Shown here one piece after another: positions 63,298 through 64,000 of a stretch of DNA of 64,000 nt. Each line of letters starts with the position of its first letter. Within the stretch, counting starts at the first letter, position 1. The stretch comes from Larimichthys crocea (Eukaryota > Chordata > Actinopteri > Sciaenidae): the NCBI RefSeq assembly GCF_000972845.2, contig NC_040016.1, forward strand, positions 14,218,701 through 14,282,700, in the 5' to 3' direction. A program made the translations under genes and the position numbers. The notes under the pieces are model-generated. The model ran no database searches. It saw nothing but the letters and a program-made list of their open reading frames with translations, and was not told where the DNA came from.

Positions 63298-64000
63298 GTC
63301 TGGACCTCCAGCCCATATGTTTGACTCCCCAGCCATACAGGATCAATCTAATGCTATAGTTTTCTTATATTGTCAAACTGATCTCACTAACACATTTTCT
63401 CTATGTCCAAAGACTGATCAGCGAGCCACACTGTCACACTTGTTCCTTCATTACCGTGAACATGGGTACTGTATTTTGAAGCTATCACACATACACTGCT
63501 ATCTTGCTGTAGAGCACCAAATGTGTATTAACGCAACTGAAAATAGCCCCAAACAAATGCATTATTTACTCCAGATACAGTAACATTTGCTAAAAGCTAC
63601 AGTATGCAAACATTACTAAGCCTTTAATAAAAGATGAACCTATATATTTGTGACCCATTTTTAACAATTTATGTCTTTGGTAGGAACAGTTTGGTTTGCG
63701 GCTGAGAGCCACTGGGTAGAGAAGTTTCTTTGGGAATATATTTTAGGAATATATTCATTTAAAATCTACTGTAGACAATATGTCTTCTTGGGATGCTTGA
63801 GACTGACTTTTTTTCCTTCTTTTTGTGAATAATTGTAAAAACACATACACATATTACACCATCAGCTGCACATACATGCTGGGCAGTGTACCCACAAAAA
63901 CTTGTCTTTACCTCCACATTCTCACTGTCTGTCAGCACCTGTAGGTGGCGCACTCTTCCTGGCAGTAGTGATGGCTGAGTGGTGAGGCTCAATATGAGAC

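Larger units (their letters stand above)
54573..64000. other. Upstream region without a recognised gene
   Basis: About 9.4 kb with no open frame resembling a known protein. Contents noted are the nckap1l 5' flank, a foldback element (57109-57809), a long GT microsatellite (59414-59452), a SINE-like element (62941-63297) and two isolated exon-like sites. Those are a strong donor at 58066/58067 after a short ATG stretch, and a 28-nt AG...GT segment at 62438-62465 reading MSRHEKRVK. Neither can be connected to further exons. The 125-codon plus frame at 61072-61449 is low-complexity and unlike any family I know. Confidence 0.5.

Noticed and set aside
63017..63298. Pair of open frames on both strands near the right end
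   Set aside because: They lie within the SINE-like repeat at 62941-63297.

Overview
The window is nuclear DNA from a bony fish. Exons are short (about 50-220 bp) with GT/AG borders, introns are AT-rich, and several interspersed repeats look like families familiar from spiny-rayed (percomorph) teleosts. That placement rests on recalled sequence resemblance; no database was searched. There are no bacterial genes, CRISPR arrays or phage.

Three protein-coding genes can be read exon by exon. (1) At 465-4458 on the + strand lie the last three coding exons of a protein phosphatase 1 inhibitor-1 gene (ppp1r1a); its start is left of the window. (2) At 8641-24752 on the - strand lies a complete 14-exon calmodulin-dependent cyclic nucleotide phosphodiesterase 1B gene (pde1b). 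Its exon lengths sum to a 516-residue protein with the short PDE1B2-type N-terminus. (3) At 29865-54572 on the - strand lies a complete 31-exon nckap1l (HEM1) gene, whose exons join in phase into 1123 residues. Its product is a subunit of the WAVE actin-regulatory complex. Order and orientation match the human 12q13 block NCKAP1L-PDE1B-PPP1R1A. pde1b and ppp1r1a converge on 4459-8640; nckap1l lies upstream of pde1b on the same strand. The first two genes link to second-messenger and phosphatase signalling, the third to leukocyte actin. I see no operon-like relation, only conserved linkage.

The strangest part is 42521-48842, inside nckap1l intron 9. About 4.7 kb (42804-47481), interrupted by ten Ns at 43757-43766, is a reverse-complemented, indel-ridden copy of the surrounding locus. 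It includes mirror images of exons 8 to 19. It sits between two 283-bp direct copies of one intron segment, which differ only by substitutions. The simplest reading is an assembly or gap-filling error from a noisy or hairpin long read, possibly over a heterozygous overlap. A very recent real inverted insertion is the alternative. Without this block the gene is intact.

The remainder is introns and intergenic DNA with MITE-like and SINE/LINE-like fragments, microsatellites and several clean inverted repeats. The clearest are a perfect 54-bp inverted repeat at 30341-30612 and a 0.7-kb foldback element at 57109-57809. The right end, 54573-64000, contains no gene I can recognise. I found no convincing new biological system.
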